NCBI GenBank assembly: GCA_932294295.1
Contig: OW028579.1
Location: 1,009,085 to 1,073,084 of the forward strand
Reading direction: 5' to 3'
Source: Alitta virens
Lineage: Eukaryota; Annelida; Polychaeta; Phyllodocida; Nereididae
DNA: 64,000 bases
This document shows positions 33,267-53,165 of the stretch, one piece after another; within the stretch, counting starts at the first letter, position 1; every line of letters starts with the position of its first letter. The notes below the pieces were generated by a model. That model saw only the letters and a list, made by a program, of their open reading frames with translations, did no database searches and was not told the origin of the DNA. The position numbers were made by a program, and so were the translations under genes.

Positions 33267-34823
33267 ATGCTGGAAGAAATAGCAGCAGCCGTAGTCTTTT
33301 TGACGCGGATAGTCAAAAAGAACATTAACTTAACGGCAGAACAAATTCAGGAATTTTCAGACAAGTTGTCGGCCAGTCTAACGGAGAAGTTTGAAAACCA
33401 CTGGTACCTAGACAATCCTTTACGAGGCCAAGGATACAGATGCATTCGAATCAATGAGACCGAACCCGTTGACCCTGTCCTTGATCAAGCAGCCCAGGAC
33501 TGTGGAATGACTTACAGAGATCTCCTGATGCCTCAAGAATTAACCATCTGGGTGGATCCACGGGAAGTCTGTTGCAGGTATGCTATAGTCATGTTCTCTG
33601 CTTGTTTTGCGATCCGGACAAACTTGGTTTACAATTTTCACAAAGTCTAGGTATATCAAACTAATCAAGAATCAGTACCTGTCCTTTGCACCAGACTTAC
33701 ATGCATAGACAAACCAAAGCACACTTTTTGACAGTCCCAAATGGTGCGATATACATTAACATCAGCATGATCAAAACCGTGTACATGTAAATACACTATT
33801 TTGAGGCGTTTAGTGCCAGTAGGACACGTTAAAAGACGACTTCGGCTAAAGTTTTCTTAGCAACTTCCACACTTCGTCCAATAATTTTCTTTTTTTTTGT
33901 GTTATGAAATATACAAAATGTATACAAAAAGAAAACCACAACTTATCACTGATATGTTAGATCAGACTCTGATCGTTTGATCTGTCAAACAGATCTGTGA
34001 CCGGTGTGGTTTTCCTATAATATCAAGCAACAGGTCTGTACAAACCCAGACTGACATGTCTTTGTCATACATTTGTATACTTGAAGCAAAGTGAGTTTCA
34101 ACTTGCAAGCAAATTTACCAGGTGTAATGGGCCAGATAATGTAATGACAATTCTATGACTCGTACATCTGCCCAGTTTTTACATTTTAGGTAGTTTCCAA
34201 TGTCCTTATCTTATCAATAATCATGGTCATCAGGACTAGTGAGATCTATCGTGATCGTATTGATGAATTTGGACCAATCCCAAAACTTATTATCTTAGTC
34301 GTGATTCATGTTTCAGCTTATCAGTGTGCTACTTACTGTCTCCATGATATTTCAAGTTCGTAAATGACAAATTCGTGAATGCGTTCACAGTCATTATGTG
34401 ATCTAATAATTCTTGATTTATGTTTGCAGATTGGGTGAGATAAACGGCATGTACTGCACCCTAGCGACCTTCCTGGAAAGTGGCGAGAAAGCCAACCAAG
34501 CAGCGTTAATCGACATCGATAATTTGCTGGAACGCCACCAGCAACGCAAAGTCACCAACAATGCCTACAATTTCCGCTCAAACTATCGTCCCTCCCACCA
34601 CCAGAACAACAACAACAGCCCTCCACCGAACCACCACATACAGACCTCCCCGACCTGGCACAACAACCTCTACAACCAAGTCCTCGAGGCTAACCACGTC
34701 AACAAAATGGCTCAGTGGCAAAACCACTTCACCAGCAATAATATCAACAGGGTCTACCCTAAACACACCACAAAGGGCGATAAATACCGCTGGGTGCGGG
34801 GCGCCGATCTCATCCGGGCATAG
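33267..34823 (+). CDS. BTG3: BTG/TOB family antiproliferative protein, BTG3-like
   Basis: Two coding exons (33267-33577 and 34430-34823) join inside an Arg codon to give 234 aa. The BTG/TOB domain covers about residues 1-115, with box A (NHWY...GQGYRCIRIN, residues 44-63) and box B (ELTIWVDPREVCCRLGE, 91-107). VVFLTRIV and EVCCR match vertebrate BTG3 (ANA) better than BTG1/2 or TOB, and the length is close to BTG3 (about 252). Known role of the family: bridging the CAF1 (CNOT7/8) deadenylase of CCR4-NOT to mRNAs and repressing proliferation. The intron position right after box B is the one conserved across BTG genes. The C-terminal half (residues about 140-200) is rich in Asn, His, Gln and Pro and lacks the PAM2 motifs expected of TOB. 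The start codon is the only Met before the domain. Confidence 0.94.
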
Positions 34824-34898
34824 TTCTTTTTACCCCTCCAATTTACTACAATTTCCTGCGTACTAGGCAGCATTAATTCAAACATGTCCAGACGTCAA

Positions 34899-34904
34899 AA
34901 TAAA
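34899..34904 (+). terminator. Candidate proximal polyadenylation signal of BTG
   Basis: AATAAA lies 76 bp after the BTG stop. Further AATAAA hexamers are at 35,079-35,084 and 36,912-36,917. The AT-rich, gene-free 2.1 kb in between could be an alternative long 3' UTR; sequence alone cannot decide. Confidence 0.55.
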
Positions 34905-37614
34905 CTGTAGAATAATCTGTGTATAATTGTAAGAAATTTATTGTATTATGTCATAAAATCCCCCAAAAAGCTACAAAAAAAAAGTTGAGTATAAGTCAAG
35001 GACTGTTGCAACTTTTGCACAATTTAACACTTCAGCTGCATATATTTACCAGATACATTTTTACATGTTATTTATTTTAATAAAATTGTAAAAAGGGATA
35101 AAATGCTGTTGCACAGCGATATCAATTGTGTATAAATGGAATCTGTAAAGGTTTATGAAATGTTGATATTTTTTTAGGGTTTTTAACGACGTATTGATAT
35201 TGTACAGGTTAATTGTAGAAGAACTGTTATTGACATTTTTACTACAGAGTGCTATGGGATCAATTGTATTGATACTGCCAATTTGTTGGAAGTTTACAAG
35301 GCTTGTATTGATTGTTAATGCAGCGGAATCATGTTCTCTTTGTTTCTCCTCAGAGGTGCTAATGTCGTAGAGATAATCAAAGTGCAATGCAATTTTGTGA
35401 TCTGGTGTTCAAAGCTGTTGGTTTTCAAATGCAATACAACTTAGTTAAGTATTACAAGTAAGTATTGCCAGATTTTTATATTACCATCATTATCATTGCG
35501 TGATTGTTCAGCATTTATTGCTAAATTCAGTAATGGTTGTTTGTATACCATGTATACAGAAAGGGTTTATTGCAAATTAACTGCGTGCAAAAGAATCGCG
35601 TAATTATGCTATGTCACCACGAGATTAACAGCAGCAAATGACTTTCAAATAGTGAAATTTCATTGTTTTGTATTGATTAATTGCAATTACATTGATATCA
35701 ATGCTCTAGTCACAATTAACCACAGCTAACACTCCTGATTTCATCCGCTAATTGCACTGGATTATTGAACTAAATGTGATTCTATTGTGCGTAACATGGG
35801 AAGATGAAAAATTGCATTTTGAGCTGGTTCACTTTATGTAGATGTTTAAAGTAGTAGTCCTTGCAAATTATATGATTTTGGTAGTCAATCTTACGGATTT
35901 ACCTAGTCGATAAGTTGGAAGCGGTCCTATTTTTATCTTCAGCCTGTTTGTATGTTGTAGTTGGGTCTGTTTTAAATCTAACGTAGTGTACCATTTTGTT
36001 GTAACGGATAAGTGCATAAGATGTTTGATCAGCCGTTTGGTCTTGTAATTTTATTAATCGGATGATTCTAGTAGACAGAGTAATTTGCTTGTAAGTTCCA
36101 AGTTAGATGTAGACATCAGGTTTAACACTTTTTGTGTAATAGCGAATGCTCAATTCACAGTTGATATTAGTTATATAGACTGTTGACTACAAAAGAACAG
36201 GGGTCTCTTGCTCTTTCAAATCATCCTACATTTTGTTTGTTGAAGGTAGCGAGAGTATCTTTGCTTATAAATTGCTGTTGTGATTATAAGAATGCAGAAT
36301 TTCTTGAAAACTTACATTTATCAACATGCTACTTTAATGGACTGCTACATGTTTATATTAGCTTGTGTCAAAATGTTTATTTTTCCCACCTATATATATA
36401 ACATCACGTCAACAGAATGCTACCGAACGATTTATAAACTCTGGTTTACACATTTATTATCTCGACAATTTTTGGATGAATGCCAGCCGACTAAAAACTT
36501 CATATTAAAGTCATATAAATTACTGTTATTCTGAGGTTTAACATTAGAGTTGGGCATTGATGATTGATCAATAGGTACTACTGCATCTTTTGTTGAATGA
36601 GAAGGCTTTTTATCTTGTTTGTATTTACGTCACCCCAGCTCTTTTGGCTTGGTTGTTACACAATTTATTTTAACAGTTAAGCGTACGATATTGATTTTAT
36701 CCACCACATATTATTAATTCCGCACAGTAGGACTGCAAGTAGAAAACGCTCTTTTTTTTAATCAGTAATAGAGATCTTTCCATGTAGTCGAATGACCTGT
36801 TTATTTATGCAGCAAAATTTACTAACGTTTACTCCTGCAGTTCATTCCATATGTATCTGTTTTTGACTGTTTGCAATATCTTTGAATGGTGTACTTACGC
36901 TGCCTGCATCAAATAAATTGTACAGTTTGTCATATATAAATCGGATTGTTTTCTTGCACATGTATTTGCAACTCCTTGGATTTATATTGGCTAGAAACAT
37001 GCGTGTAGGACATAAAAGTAAATCTGCTTGAGGTGGTCAAAGTTTTCAAGTGCTGGATTAGTCTCAATCCATACATTGACATCATTTGCATGGTGTTGGC
37101 AACTGACTGTTCACAAAAACTGGTGCAGAAATGTGTAGACATTTACCACAACTTGACAGTGAGGAATATGGTGTCTGCTCATTACTGCTTGTTCAATCTA
37201 TTGAGTCCCACCCAGGAAATGCACCCCAGGCAAATCTCGCAAAGTTGGGGTATTATCATAATTTATTCATGTGGCGCGGCCAGGGGTAGTGGTCAGGCAT
37301 GTCACGGCAGGGTGAACTCATTTAAATATAACGTTTGGCTCTCTGCTGATTGGCTAGTTTGGAAGCCTATCTCGACTTATTTACTGGAGCCTTTGCTGGA
37401 GTGCAGAGTCCAAGCTACCCACCACAACTGATCATGCACTAAGAAAACTTGACCTGAAATTGCATCCGTGCCTTCCACACTATATCCACAATAATTTACT
37501 TTTTTTGTATAATGACTTGTACTTAACTGTGAAAGTGGTCAAGGCACGGAATAAAAAATCATTTAATTTAACAGCCGTTGAGCCAATCAGACGCGGCGAT
37601 TCATCAAAAGTTTT
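34905..37614. other. AT-rich downstream region of BTG
   Basis: No coding gene is recognised. The stretch 34,905-36,920 is uniformly AT-rich with ATTTA-type motifs (for example near 35,071 and 36,801) and may be a long BTG 3' UTR. From about 37,200 to 37,600 the composition becomes more balanced. Open frames here are short and unsupported. Confidence 0.4.
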
Positions 37615-37770
37615 TTAAGTGCCATGTGACGTATGCAATAAAAATAAAAATGTTTCTGGCCCACATTTAATTTTTAAGACCTTCCCTGGAACGAAAAATT
37701 ATTTGGGCAAGCAACTAACATAGCGATTGGCCAGAGCTTCTTTAAACAGCATGACATCATAAAGGCAAGA
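37615..37770. repeat. Dispersed repeat C, copy 2
   Basis: GCCATGTGACGTATGCAA, CCACATTTAAT, GACCTTCCCTGGAA, GCGATTGGCCAGAGCTTCT and ACAGCATGACATCA match the copy in PSMD2 intron 7 in order and orientation. Confidence 0.7.
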
Positions 37771-39970
37771 CCACGGTGTACGGTGTGATGGCTACACACT
37801 GGCCAAGGTAAAGACCAACCCGACAAGGATGTGGTGTTTTGATCACAAGACTGGCAGTGCAGTACGCCTACGCATAATCCATAACTATGACCACAGGACA
37901 TTGTCATGTGTCTAGCCTTCAAACACAACAGGGTGGCAATGCAGTATCAGGGATGTGATTTTTCCGGAAATCTGTTTTTTTTTGGCATGAGAAATTGACC
38001 CTCGTGATTCGTGCAAATTAAAAAAAAATTTTCTTCTTCTTAATTTGGGGGGGGGGAGAAGTGGCTCTGACAACGAGTATCGCCGGACTTGCGGACCTCC
38101 AACTGTAATACCTAGAAGTTGCCCCTCAGATAGCTTGAAATGGCATTATTTAGTTATTTGTTTAAAAAACATCTTCACACAAGACAATGCGCTATGTGGC
38201 ATCCACACATTTACTGCAAGACAAATATTATAGTATAGCCAGAGACACATGTAGATGTGGCCTCTAGACAAATAATTACATGGCTAACGCGAGAAATACA
38301 TATGCATCACTTGTATGCCACGGTCTAGGCAGAAACAGGATGTGAACAGGCACTGAGGCAACTGACCTTTGGTCAACACTTCACTGTCATTAGAGGAAGA
38401 CCAAAATCACAACATCAAGGGTATTACTATTAGAAAGCCTTTCGCAAAGCAACCCCCCCGAGTGTGAACATGTGGAGTTTGCAATACATTAGCATGTGCA
38501 CACTATACATATAGACATGTAGGTCATGTCAGTTTTCAGGACACTTCAGGCACCTGAGCAGAGAGTATCCAAGCTGCTCGCAGCGCTTCTCTCCTACCGT
38601 CCTTTCATAGCTGCAGGCAGGCCAAAATATTTTCAGCTAATTTGCACGAGACCCACGTGGTCAGAGCTGCCCAACTAGTAACAGCAATTAGATGGGCTTG
38701 TCCTCTGTGGATAGCTTGTGATATCCACTCATATGGAGTGTGAAAACAGTTTACGATGTTCAGAACAACTTTTGCCTCATTTAATCTTTGCAAGCAAATC
38801 CTTTTGTTGAGAAAACCCACGTGTTTGTGACCGTTGTAACAATATTTTGGCCTATTTTACCCTTTTTCAGCAGAAGGCCTGACCTCATTGGCCAAGCGCA
38901 GTGATTTGAACAGGCACTTCGCCATGTAGATTAGCCCTTTTACTCATGTATCAATGCTTAATGCAATCTGTCGGCCGTAACACTTATAATAAAGTCAAGG
39001 TAATGCATCTCTTTTCATGTTATTTCACCAAAAGAATATAATTGCTATCTTAGGCCGTGCTTTGAGGACACTAGCCAGCCGTTATGTATCAGAATGACTC
39101 GGGAACTATATGTGGTGAAATCGCTCATGGCCGATCGTGTGACGGCAAGGGTGAAAGTGCACCCCCGCCTTGCAGTCCCCCTTGTGAGCAAGTTGGAGAG
39201 TATCATGCCAAATATGGTAAAATAAAAAGACCAAGAACTTCATATTTATATTTTTCATTACAGAGAAATCAAATCAGACAATTTTTTTCTAATTGCAAGA
39301 AATTGCTTAACAATCTATTGGGTATCACAAAAAAACGAGGGAATACAGACCTGTCAACACTGCATTATAAGTTATAACGAGCAATTCGGAACAGTTCTAC
39401 ATACATATATACAAGACATAAATTACTATTAGCATTATGTTTTGTGGGACAAACTGTCATTCTATTTTCCTTTCATCAATGATTTTAACGGAGCGGATCA
39501 CATCATTGTGAATGTTGTAATTTTGATTTAACGGCCATAGAACGTACACAGTGTGCAAGACAGATGATGAACCTAAATGTAAATCTGGCTGGTTATGACA
39601 CTCCAGAAAATGCCAAGATATGTTCAGTTCATAGTTTACTGGTTTCTGCAAGAACTTCTGTAAGTTACACCACTGTGCTGAAAAGACTTGAAATCAAAGG
39701 GGACACCCTTAAGTTTTCATTCATTCAGTTCCTATGATTATGTTCAATGACGTCATCAAGGTAATCCTAATAGAATGGGCCAGATCATCTTGGTTCGTGT
39801 TATGTGTAAAAAACAATCTAAAAAAAAATAAAATAGGCACACATTAGACATTTTAAAAGACAATATCTTCTCTTGGACAGACTTCAAAATTTATTACAAA
39901 TATATATCCACAAGCAAATATTGATACATGATTAAGCAACAACTATATACAGAACATTTCAATTTAAATT
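37771..39970. other. Gene-free stretch between BTG and PPP2R1A
   Basis: I see no coding gene or clear repeat, apart from a poly-G run near 38,047-38,056. Confidence 0.35.
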
Positions 39971-39976
39971 CAGGCA

Positions 39977-39998
39977 TTTATTGACCATTAGATTTATT
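39977..39998 (-). terminator. Candidate polyadenylation signals of PPP2R1A
   Basis: AATAAA on the minus strand occurs twice (39,993-39,998 and 39,977-39,982), about 205-225 bp past the stop codon. Confidence 0.65.
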
Positions 39999-40203
39999 GC
40001 AGTAAGTTTAACATTTTAACAGAGTGGAAAAAAAATTTCAGTAATTAAATATTCCAAGAAATACAGAGCACATGTGATAAAAGTGAAATGAAGAAATTGA
40101 TCATAAATATTCAAACTTACACACAGACAATTATCTTATTTTTTATCATTGACTATCCGAAACAAAATCACATAAACAAATGCTTACCTATGTTATATTA
40201 TTT

Positions 40204-47764
<7,561 letters not shown>

Positions 47765-47977
47765 TTTTGATAATGTACGGGGTCGCCGGCGCCAAGTCAG
47801 GATGGCTCGGCAAGTTCCCACAGATGGCGCTTCAGCACGCACTGATTGGCACGATCCCTAGTGTTTATTATCATCATATAAAATTATTGTTATTTGACCC
47901 AAAGGAATTTTTTTTATAAATTTAAGAAAAGGACATTATCTAGCGTCTTGTAATCTTGGTTCTTTTTCATTATTGTA

Positions 47978-48022
47978 AGCTGGCAGAATCTCAAAGTTGG
48001 GGTGGCAGAAAACGTACAAATA
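47978..48022. repeat. Dispersed repeat E, left part of an interrupted copy
   Basis: AAGCTGGCAGAATCTCAAAG and TTGGGGTGGCAGAAAACGTA match 50,308-50,345 almost exactly. The continuation of the 50.3-kb copy is found only at 49,133, after the LINE. Confidence 0.75.
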
Positions 48023-48025
48023 TAT

Positions 48026-49130
48026 TATATATAATCTTTATTCATTGTTTTTCATACACCATTAATTGGTACAAAGTTTGAGTCATATAAGCAAAGAGTT
48101 TTAAAGTAAATAGTCTAATTGAATCAAACAGTCCATCCCTCAAATTTGCCAATTCTGATATAGTATGGAAAGTCCTGCAATCATCCAACATTTTACACTG
48201 CTGCTCACACTCTTTCATAATTTGTCGTACACAGAAATACACACTCTGATCACTGAAAGATTCAGGGACTAGTTGAGTTTCCTTGCTTGCACATCTCAGA
48301 CTTTTTGCAAAGCTATTTTGTAATGTCACAGCAGTATTAAAAAACATATAACGGATTTCTGGGGAATTGTGTTGCAAACCATTAATGAATCGTTTCACCA
48401 ACATATGTTTACAGCACATAGAATTTGACAGTGATGGCAGCAAGCGAGAGTGTGTCCTAGATAGGGAAGCTGCCACACGTCTCATAGACACTTTCTCCAT
48501 GCAGTTTGTATTTTTTCAGTTCTTGTCAGGTCCCAAATCTGAATGCCATAGCTAGAGTGAAGAGCAAAACGATATAAATATATTAATAGTTGACTCTTAA
48601 TAGAGGAAGGTACTCCAACAAATCGTGTTCTAAATACATTGTATTGTTTGTAAAATTTGGACTAAATATCATCAATGTCATGTTTCAAATCTGAACTCAC
48701 TGTATGACCTAAATAAACCATGGATTCTTCAGGTGTAATTGTACTACCAGCGACAGATATATCCATTTTTGTTTTTTTTTTGCAAAAAAAGTAACAATGC
48801 CTGTTTGAGCAAAAACGCAACAGATGGCATTTGGCAATGTGTCCCTAAGAATATTTTATACAAATATCCACCATCGCTTGTAATCCATGTATACTTGGAC
48901 TGAGGAGACACAAATCGTCTGCGTATCAAAGGGCGACCATGAAATAAGGCCCAATGTGACAACCATAAGAGGAAGTTCTCAAAGTTGATAACAAATTGTC
49001 TACATAAACTCCAAAAAGAAAAGGGGATAAAACACCTCCTTGCTTCACGCCGTTTAGAGCTATAAAAGTATTTGATATATTTCCATTCCAAGAGATCCGC
49101 AAGTTTTGATTAGTGTACATCTCAATATAA
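48026..49130 (-). mobile_element. Non-LTR retrotransposon (LINE) 3' fragment, copy 1
   Basis: The minus strand encodes reverse-transcriptase pieces in order: LNGVKQGGVLSPFLFGVYVD (about 48,976-49,060) and YADDLCLLSP, which holds the catalytic Asp pair. One in-frame TGA lies just before the YADD box. A C-terminal block follows (48,042-48,500) with MRRVAASLSRTHSRLLPSLS, the post-RT region typical of jockey/CR1-like LINEs. Stops and frameshifts make it inactive. The 3' end is AT-rich, with AATAAAGATT. Confidence 0.85.
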
Positions 49131-49132
49131 CT

Positions 49133-49300
49133 GAATTAGTGACATAAAGTGACAATTAAGAAAAAAAGATACAAATAATAAAACCTTTGTGTAGAATTCA
49201 ACAGTGCTAACAAAATTTGCTGTCTTAAATTTATTGCGTAAATCCATTTTATGTTTATCTGTTCAAACTGCATGTGATGCATTCATTGTACATTGTTACG
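49133..49300. repeat. Dispersed repeat E, right part of the interrupted copy
   Basis: AGTGACATAAAGTGACAA, TAGAATTCAACAGTGCTAAC and TATTGCGTAAATCCATTTTA match 50,350-50,460, the direct continuation of the intact copy. The LINE lies in the gap. Confidence 0.75.
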
Positions 49301-49489
49301 GGTTTTGCTGGTATAAATTAATGTCGGCAGCCATCTTGGTTCTGTTCTAGATTTAAAACGCTATCTCCTCCCTGGATAATCCTTTTATATCCGTCCCGCT
49401 TAGCCAGGACCTTCTACGCGTATTTCTCAAGGGAGCTAAGGTCCGGTTTCCTTCCTAAACCTAAACTATTATTTTTTTCCGTAATAAAT

Positions 49490-49640
49490 TAAATTAAAAA
49501 CCAGAAAGAGGCTGAGCCCCCTAACGACCATGCTTGCAAGTAGAATTAAGGCTCTCGAATGAAACTCAATGAGGCTGAATGGCAGGTCACATGACCTCAC
49601 AGAGCAAAATTGATCTTTTTGAACTGTGACTGAACAGGGG
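49490..49640. repeat. Dispersed repeat F, copy 1
   Basis: ACCATGCTTGCAAGT and CTGAATGGCAGGTCACATG (then ACCTCA) recur at 52,570-52,770 and 53,640-53,815. No ORF. Confidence 0.65.
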
Positions 49641-50307
49641 CAGTGGCAACATTTGGTTTTATACAAATGCATGTATTGTAGGATCGCTCAAATCAAATTA
49701 ATAAGTACTGGAAAAAGGGGGCAGAGCTTACAGGGTTGTATCTATGCATCGGCTACTGGTCATTGAACCAGTTACCTCTCAGGCTAATCATTCTGCTCCA
49801 GACGATCAAATCATTTATACTTTGTCCTGTCCACCAAGCAAGCATTGTCTCAGACCTGCTAGGGCACTCAGAGCTGGTACATTAATTAACAATTAACCTT
49901 CATATTGTTGCACTTTTAAGTTAAATGCGACTTGACAATTACATTACTAAAGCCTTTGATAATTATTTTCATTTTTCATCCTGTTTTCAAAATCTACAGT
50001 TTTTCCAGACAGCTATGGGCATTACATTACTGCTCATTGCTCTGCCCAATAAGTTACCAAAAATAAATGAATATAAATTGTCCAAAATTACATGCTTTGT
50101 TTGTTTTAAAGTGTGTAAGAGATAATAATTTTTCATTACATTTTTATGGTAGAACCTGTGGAATTCGGGAGTTTGGCAGCAAAAGACTAAAAAGTGACAA
50201 AAATTGGACATCGGTTCAGAAAATCCTTGTTCAGGTCCTATACTTGCCGGAATTGCACAACATTTTAGAATCCCTGCCCTCCCTCCCAAAAAAGAAAAAA
50301 AAATTAA

Positions 50308-50560
50308 GCTGGCAGAATCTTAAAGTTGGGGTGGCAGAAAACGTAAATTAGTGAACTAAAGTGACAAGAAAAAAATATACAAATTAATGAAACCTTCATG
50401 TAGAATTCAACTGTGCTAACGAAATTAGCTGTCTTAAACTTATTGCGTAAATCCATTTTATATAGACACTAATGGCTCATTTCTTTACTTTAAGCAAGAT
50501 GAGCTATACTGTATATGTTTATCTGTTCAAACTGCATGTGATGCATTCATTGTACATTGT
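50308..50560. repeat. Dispersed repeat E, uninterrupted copy
   Basis: AAGCTGGCAGAATCTTAAAG, GTGGCAGAAAACGTAAATTA, TAGAATTCAACTGTGCTAAC, GCGTAAATCCATTTTA and CTGTTCAAACTGCATGTGAT occur contiguously. It serves as the empty-site reference for the copy split by the LINE at 48,026-49,130. Confidence 0.7.
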
Positions 50561-50599
50561 TATGGGTTTTGCTAGTTTGTATTATTAATTAATATATTA

Positions 50600-52560
50600 A
50601 TAAATTAATAATTAATGGAGATATGTTTTTTTTTAATTCTGAAACTTTGACCCAAGGTTGTTCATATTAATCTGGTCAAGTACTATGTATACCTCCATTG
50701 ATGAACCAATCCAAGTTATAAAATGTTAGCAAATTAAAAGGTCTGGAAATATCTTAGCAACCCTTCAGTGGATCACCACCCAAGTTTTGAGTACACTGGA
50801 TCAGATATCAGATTTATCTAAATCTGGTGCTACTTCCGGTTCTTCAGATTTGCGATCCCAATCAATTTTTTTGTACCCTTCGGGGTAAACACCCCCTTAT
50901 AGCCCTTCTGATTGCCAATTGACAATTTGATGGTTGGGAAATGCAGATTGCATTATATTAAGCTCATCTAATTAAAATAATAATTTTGGTATGTGATCTT
51001 GAAAAAATATCCGAAGTAGGCTCATTTTAAATAACAGTCAACCTCAGTATTACGTTTGGTAAAGCCTAAGTTTTATAAAATTACACAACGAGAAGTCATT
51101 TAATTAACTTGTATTTAGAGAGCCAAAACGTTACAATTTATATTTTGTGAAAATATGGTCTAGCTGTCACATACTAATCATTGTAGGCTAAAAAATAAAA
51201 TACAGGTTTTTCAAGAAAATTAATTAATTGTTTCACCAAATAATGACTGAAAGGCCTGACTATTACATCACCATTGTGATGTCATTACATTATTGTGACC
51301 TCATTAGAACCAATGGTGACGTCATCACAGGCCAATTGTAATGTCATCAACCCAGAATGCCTTGCACAGTAAAATAAAAATGGTGGCATCAAGATGAGAG
51401 CTATTTTCTGTCAGAAACTGGTTAAACTAGCTGGAGGTAATTTATTGTACATAATTTAAACAGTTTGTTTCATAATACACCAAAGAATATAAATCAGTAT
51501 TTTATGAGGGCATCCATCCAGCATTTGTTCATAAATTGAGCTCCCACAAATTTAAATGGGCTTATCTGCTCGTCTCTCAGCTTGAGAGCAAGAGTCAGAG
51601 ACGAGAACATTGTCATAATGATTGTCAAGGCTTATCTGCTCGTCTCTCAGCTTGACATACCCAAAAATTACAAAATAATGATACAATGTCAATGATAGGA
51701 GCTGTTTGTTCAGCCATGATCATTGATCATCACCATATTTTCCCCATACAGTAGTATGCACGTAAAGCCACACAAAAGGGGGGGGGGGGGGGGGGTTGTT
51801 CCGGAGGCGCTAGGGTGCTCTCCTGCTAGCTGTTGCCCAAGACATGTCTTTGCTGTTGCCATGGAATTAACCCGCCAGGGTGGTGACGTGGGGACCCCCA
51901 ACCCCCTCCCCCCCCCCAAAAAAAAATCCTCGATAAAGTACATAACATAGGCTGCTGCTGCAGCAGAATACTTCAGCAAATGAAAATTAAACAATGAATA
52001 TTGGTGCAAATGTGAAATGTGACAATAGACTTGTGAATTATTTATGGTAAAAAAAAAAATTAAACAATTATTAAGTGCCTAAACAAAGTAGGCAACGGCC
52101 TGAATGGACATTTTTGCCCACATTTTATTTCAGCTTTTATTTTGTTATTTTAATTAATCATTGTTAATATGTGCGTAGGGATACGAGATGCGCCAGGCCA
52201 GTGATGCGGCCGGTCTGCGTTTTGCGAAGAAAAAAAGTCATGTGTGGCGTCAGTTGCACGCAATTTGATACTGGATTGTAGTAAAGACACAGCCCTTGCC
52301 TAAATCACTACATTTCTCATAACATAAACTGTGTCTCAATCTAGAAAATTTGGCATTCGGAAACAATTTGGGCTGTATAACGCACGTAAAACTCCACCAT
52401 TGCACTATGGTTACAGCCACGCTAGTGCCCCTGGTGGTAGATTTCCTGCTCATTAATATTTATCAGATTAAAAAAAAATTTACAGATGTTTGTGATGCCA
52501 TATATATAGGCAGTGACACTGGTTTTAACCATTTGAAATTTAATAGCACAATTTAAATCA
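50600..52560. other. Repeat-rich, gene-free stretch
   Basis: No gene recognised. It holds a run of related ATTGTGATGTCATTA-like units (about 51,265-51,350), a perfect 26-bp direct repeat (51,560-51,585 and 51,630-51,655), a poly-G run (about 51,779-51,795) and a poly-C run (about 51,905-51,918). Confidence 0.5.
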
Positions 52561-52569
52561 TAAGTGGAA

Positions 52570-52770
52570 AATTCAAACCAGAAGGAGGCTGCATGAATGG
52601 ATGTATGTCCTGTGGCACCATGGCAACTGCGCCTGTGGATCACATGACTCCTCCTAACAACTGTGCTTGCAACTCACAGCGCCTTAGCAACCATTCACAC
52701 CAATGTTGCCAGGATCCATGAATGCAACTCAGAATAAGGCTGAATGGCAGGTCACATGTCCCACATAGAT
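52570..52770. repeat. Dispersed repeat F, copy 2
   Basis: CACCATGGCAACTG, CTGTGCTTGCAACTCACAG, CCTTAGCAACCATTCACACC and CTGAATGGCAGGTCACATG occur in the same order as at 53,655-53,810. Confidence 0.7.
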
Positions 52771-52887
52771 ATACATGTAGATATGAACTGTTTTGCGTTA
52801 ATTTTATGTTAATCTGGTGTTGCGCATGTTTTCAGGACATGGCTTATTTCAAAATTACTTCCATTTGAAATAAACAGCAAAGGGTTT

Positions 52888-53165
52888 AGTGCAGTATAGC
52901 GGACCCAAATTTATGCCCATATTTGGCGGCCATTAAAAATAAAATTTTATCAAATATTTCACTTGTTTTAAGTTCTAGCACAATTAAAATAACATTTGGT
53001 GTAGATAAGCAGGGATTGGAGGGCGCTGTCTTTACCGTGAAGATGAAACCGCCGTCATAACTACATTAGTTTGTGACGTCATATTTACATTTCAAGCATT
53101 TTTACGTCATAGGTCCATGAGGCTTGTTAAATATGGTCATAAATCAGGGTCCGCTATACTGCACT
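52888..53165. mobile_element. MITE family D, copy 2
   Basis: Inverted ends AGTGCAGTATAGCGGACCC (left) and GGGTCCGCTATACTGCACT (right) are perfect over 19 bp and continue into AAATTTATGCCCATATTT / AAATATGGTCATAAAT. The interior has GTTTGTGACGTCATA and CAAGCATTTTTACGTCAT. It has no ORF, so it is non-autonomous. Confidence 0.88.

Noticed and set aside
34561..34866. 101-codon Thr/Ser-rich ORF
   Set aside because: Out-of-frame shadow of the second BTG exon.
47765..47842. N-terminal extension of PPP2R1A (26 more codons)
   Set aside because: The frame is open, but the extension has no counterpart in the family and the ATG at 47,764 gives the usual length.
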